This document shows, in pieces, positions 6,229 through 6,702 of a stretch of DNA of 6,702 nucleotides; the first letter of the stretch is position 1, and the number at the start of each line of letters is the position of its first letter. The stretch is from assembly GCA_023250495.1 (NCBI GenBank), contig JAHFAP010000176.1, positions 1 through 6,702 on the forward strand, read 5' to 3'. The position numbers were made by a program, and so were the translations under genes. Source of the stretch: Deltaproteobacteria bacterium. Lineage in GTDB: Bacteria > Desulfobacterota > Binatia > UBA9968. Below the pieces are notes generated by a model. The model had not been told where the DNA came from. It did not search any database and saw only the letters and a program-made list of their open reading frames with translations.

Positions 6229-6702
6229 TCACATCCGCCTGTCCAAACTCCTGTACTGGATCGCTTCTGAAATATGCGCGGGCTGGATTTCTTCGGAGCC
6301 TTCCAGGTCGGCGATGGTGCGGCTGACTTTGAGGACGCGGCTGTAGGCGCGGGCGCTCAAGCCCAGCTTGTTGATCGCGACTTCAAGCAGCCTTTCTCCT
6401 TCCTGTTTCACGCCGCAGTAGCGCTTGATATCTCTTGTCCCCATCTGGGCATTGGCGTGGATGCCTCTTTTCTGAAACCGCTCGAGCTGAATGGCTCGCG
6501 CCGCGTTGACCCGCCGGCGAATGAGCGTTGAGGATTCACCTGCATCCCGGCTGGCCAGATCCTGGTAGCGCAGCGCCGGCACTTCGACCTGGATATCGAT
6601 CCGGTCCAGCAGAGGGCCTGAGACCTTGGAGCGGTAGCGTTGGATCTGCGGCGGGGTGCAGCCGCATTCTTTCTGCGGATCGGTAAAAAATCCGCACTGA
6701 CA
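6229..6702 (-). CDS. comM: Mg-chelatase-like ATPase of the ComM/YifB family (C-terminal part, runs off the right edge)
   Basis: ComM/YifB proteins are AAA+ ATPases related to magnesium chelatase; in Vibrio and Haemophilus, ComM is a hexameric helicase that promotes branch migration during natural transformation. Only the last 157 residues (of about 500) are visible. The segment opens with the family's four-cysteine insert, CQCG followed by ECGC, which probably binds zinc. It continues with TPPQIQRYRSKVSGPLLDRI and DIQVEVPALRYQDL, the sensor-2 side of the AAA+ core. It ends in the helical Mg-chelatase C-terminal domain, including KLGLSARAYSRVLKVSRTIA and the closing AHISEAIQYRSLDRR. The gene converges on lpxD with a 41-bp gap. 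The P-loop and start lie outside the window. Many bacteria that are not known to be competent keep this gene, so it does not prove natural transformation. Confidence 0.94.
   Translation of the reverse strand, partial: CQCGFFTDPQKECGCTPPQIQRYRSKVSGPLLDRIDIQVEVPALRYQDLASRDAGESSTLIRRRVNAARAIQLERFQKRGIHANAQMGTRDIKRYCGVKQEGERLLEVAINKLGLSARAYSRVLKVSRTIADLEGSEEIQPAHISEAIQYRSLDRRM

Noticed and set aside
6274..6531. 85-codon plus-strand open frame opposite the comM fragment
   Set aside because: It is antisense to a strongly conserved ComM C-terminal domain and has no features of its own.

Overview
This window looks like a chromosomal segment from a moderately GC-rich Gram-negative bacterium. The evidence is an lpxD lipid A gene, a periplasmic substrate-binding protein with a signal peptide but no lipobox cysteine, and strong Shine-Dalgarno sites. 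The gene content would fit an uncultured soil or subsurface lineage such as Rokubacteria, Binatota, NC10 or Tectomicrobia. That placement is inference from protein style only. I see no phage, IS, CRISPR, tRNA or rRNA features.

Layout. Bases 1-2091 (minus strand) carry the start of a family 5 (peptide/nickel/opine type) ABC importer: the substrate-binding protein (2091-574), then the first 160 codons of a DppB-type permease (480-1, running off the left edge). Bases 2092-2277 form a divergent promoter region with candidate back-to-back sigma70 promoters. Bases 2278-3495 (plus) encode an EntS-like (MFS_3) major facilitator exporter that appears to start at a CTG codon. Bases 3496-3651 are intergenic and hold a near-perfect sigma54 (-24/-12) promoter just upstream of a 92-residue, three-helix membrane protein (3652-3930). 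A 118-bp gap with a strong GC hairpin follows, then a 354-residue double-cupin protein (4049-5113) and lpxD (5162-6187), which look co-transcribed. On the right, the C-terminal part of a ComM/YifB Mg-chelatase-like ATPase (minus, 6702-6229) converges on lpxD.

How the genes relate. The importer pair is a clear transcription unit for uptake of a peptide-like or other small solute. The exporter is transcribed away from it and may share its control region. The small membrane protein has its own sigma54 promoter, so its expression should depend on an RpoN activator that is not encoded here. The bicupin and lpxD are tightly spaced but have no known functional link, and lpxD is outside its usual outer-membrane/lipid A cluster. 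The most interesting observations are the sigma54-driven small membrane protein, the CTG start of the exporter, and the bicupin with a different set of metal ligands in each half. I found no convincing wholly new multi-gene system.
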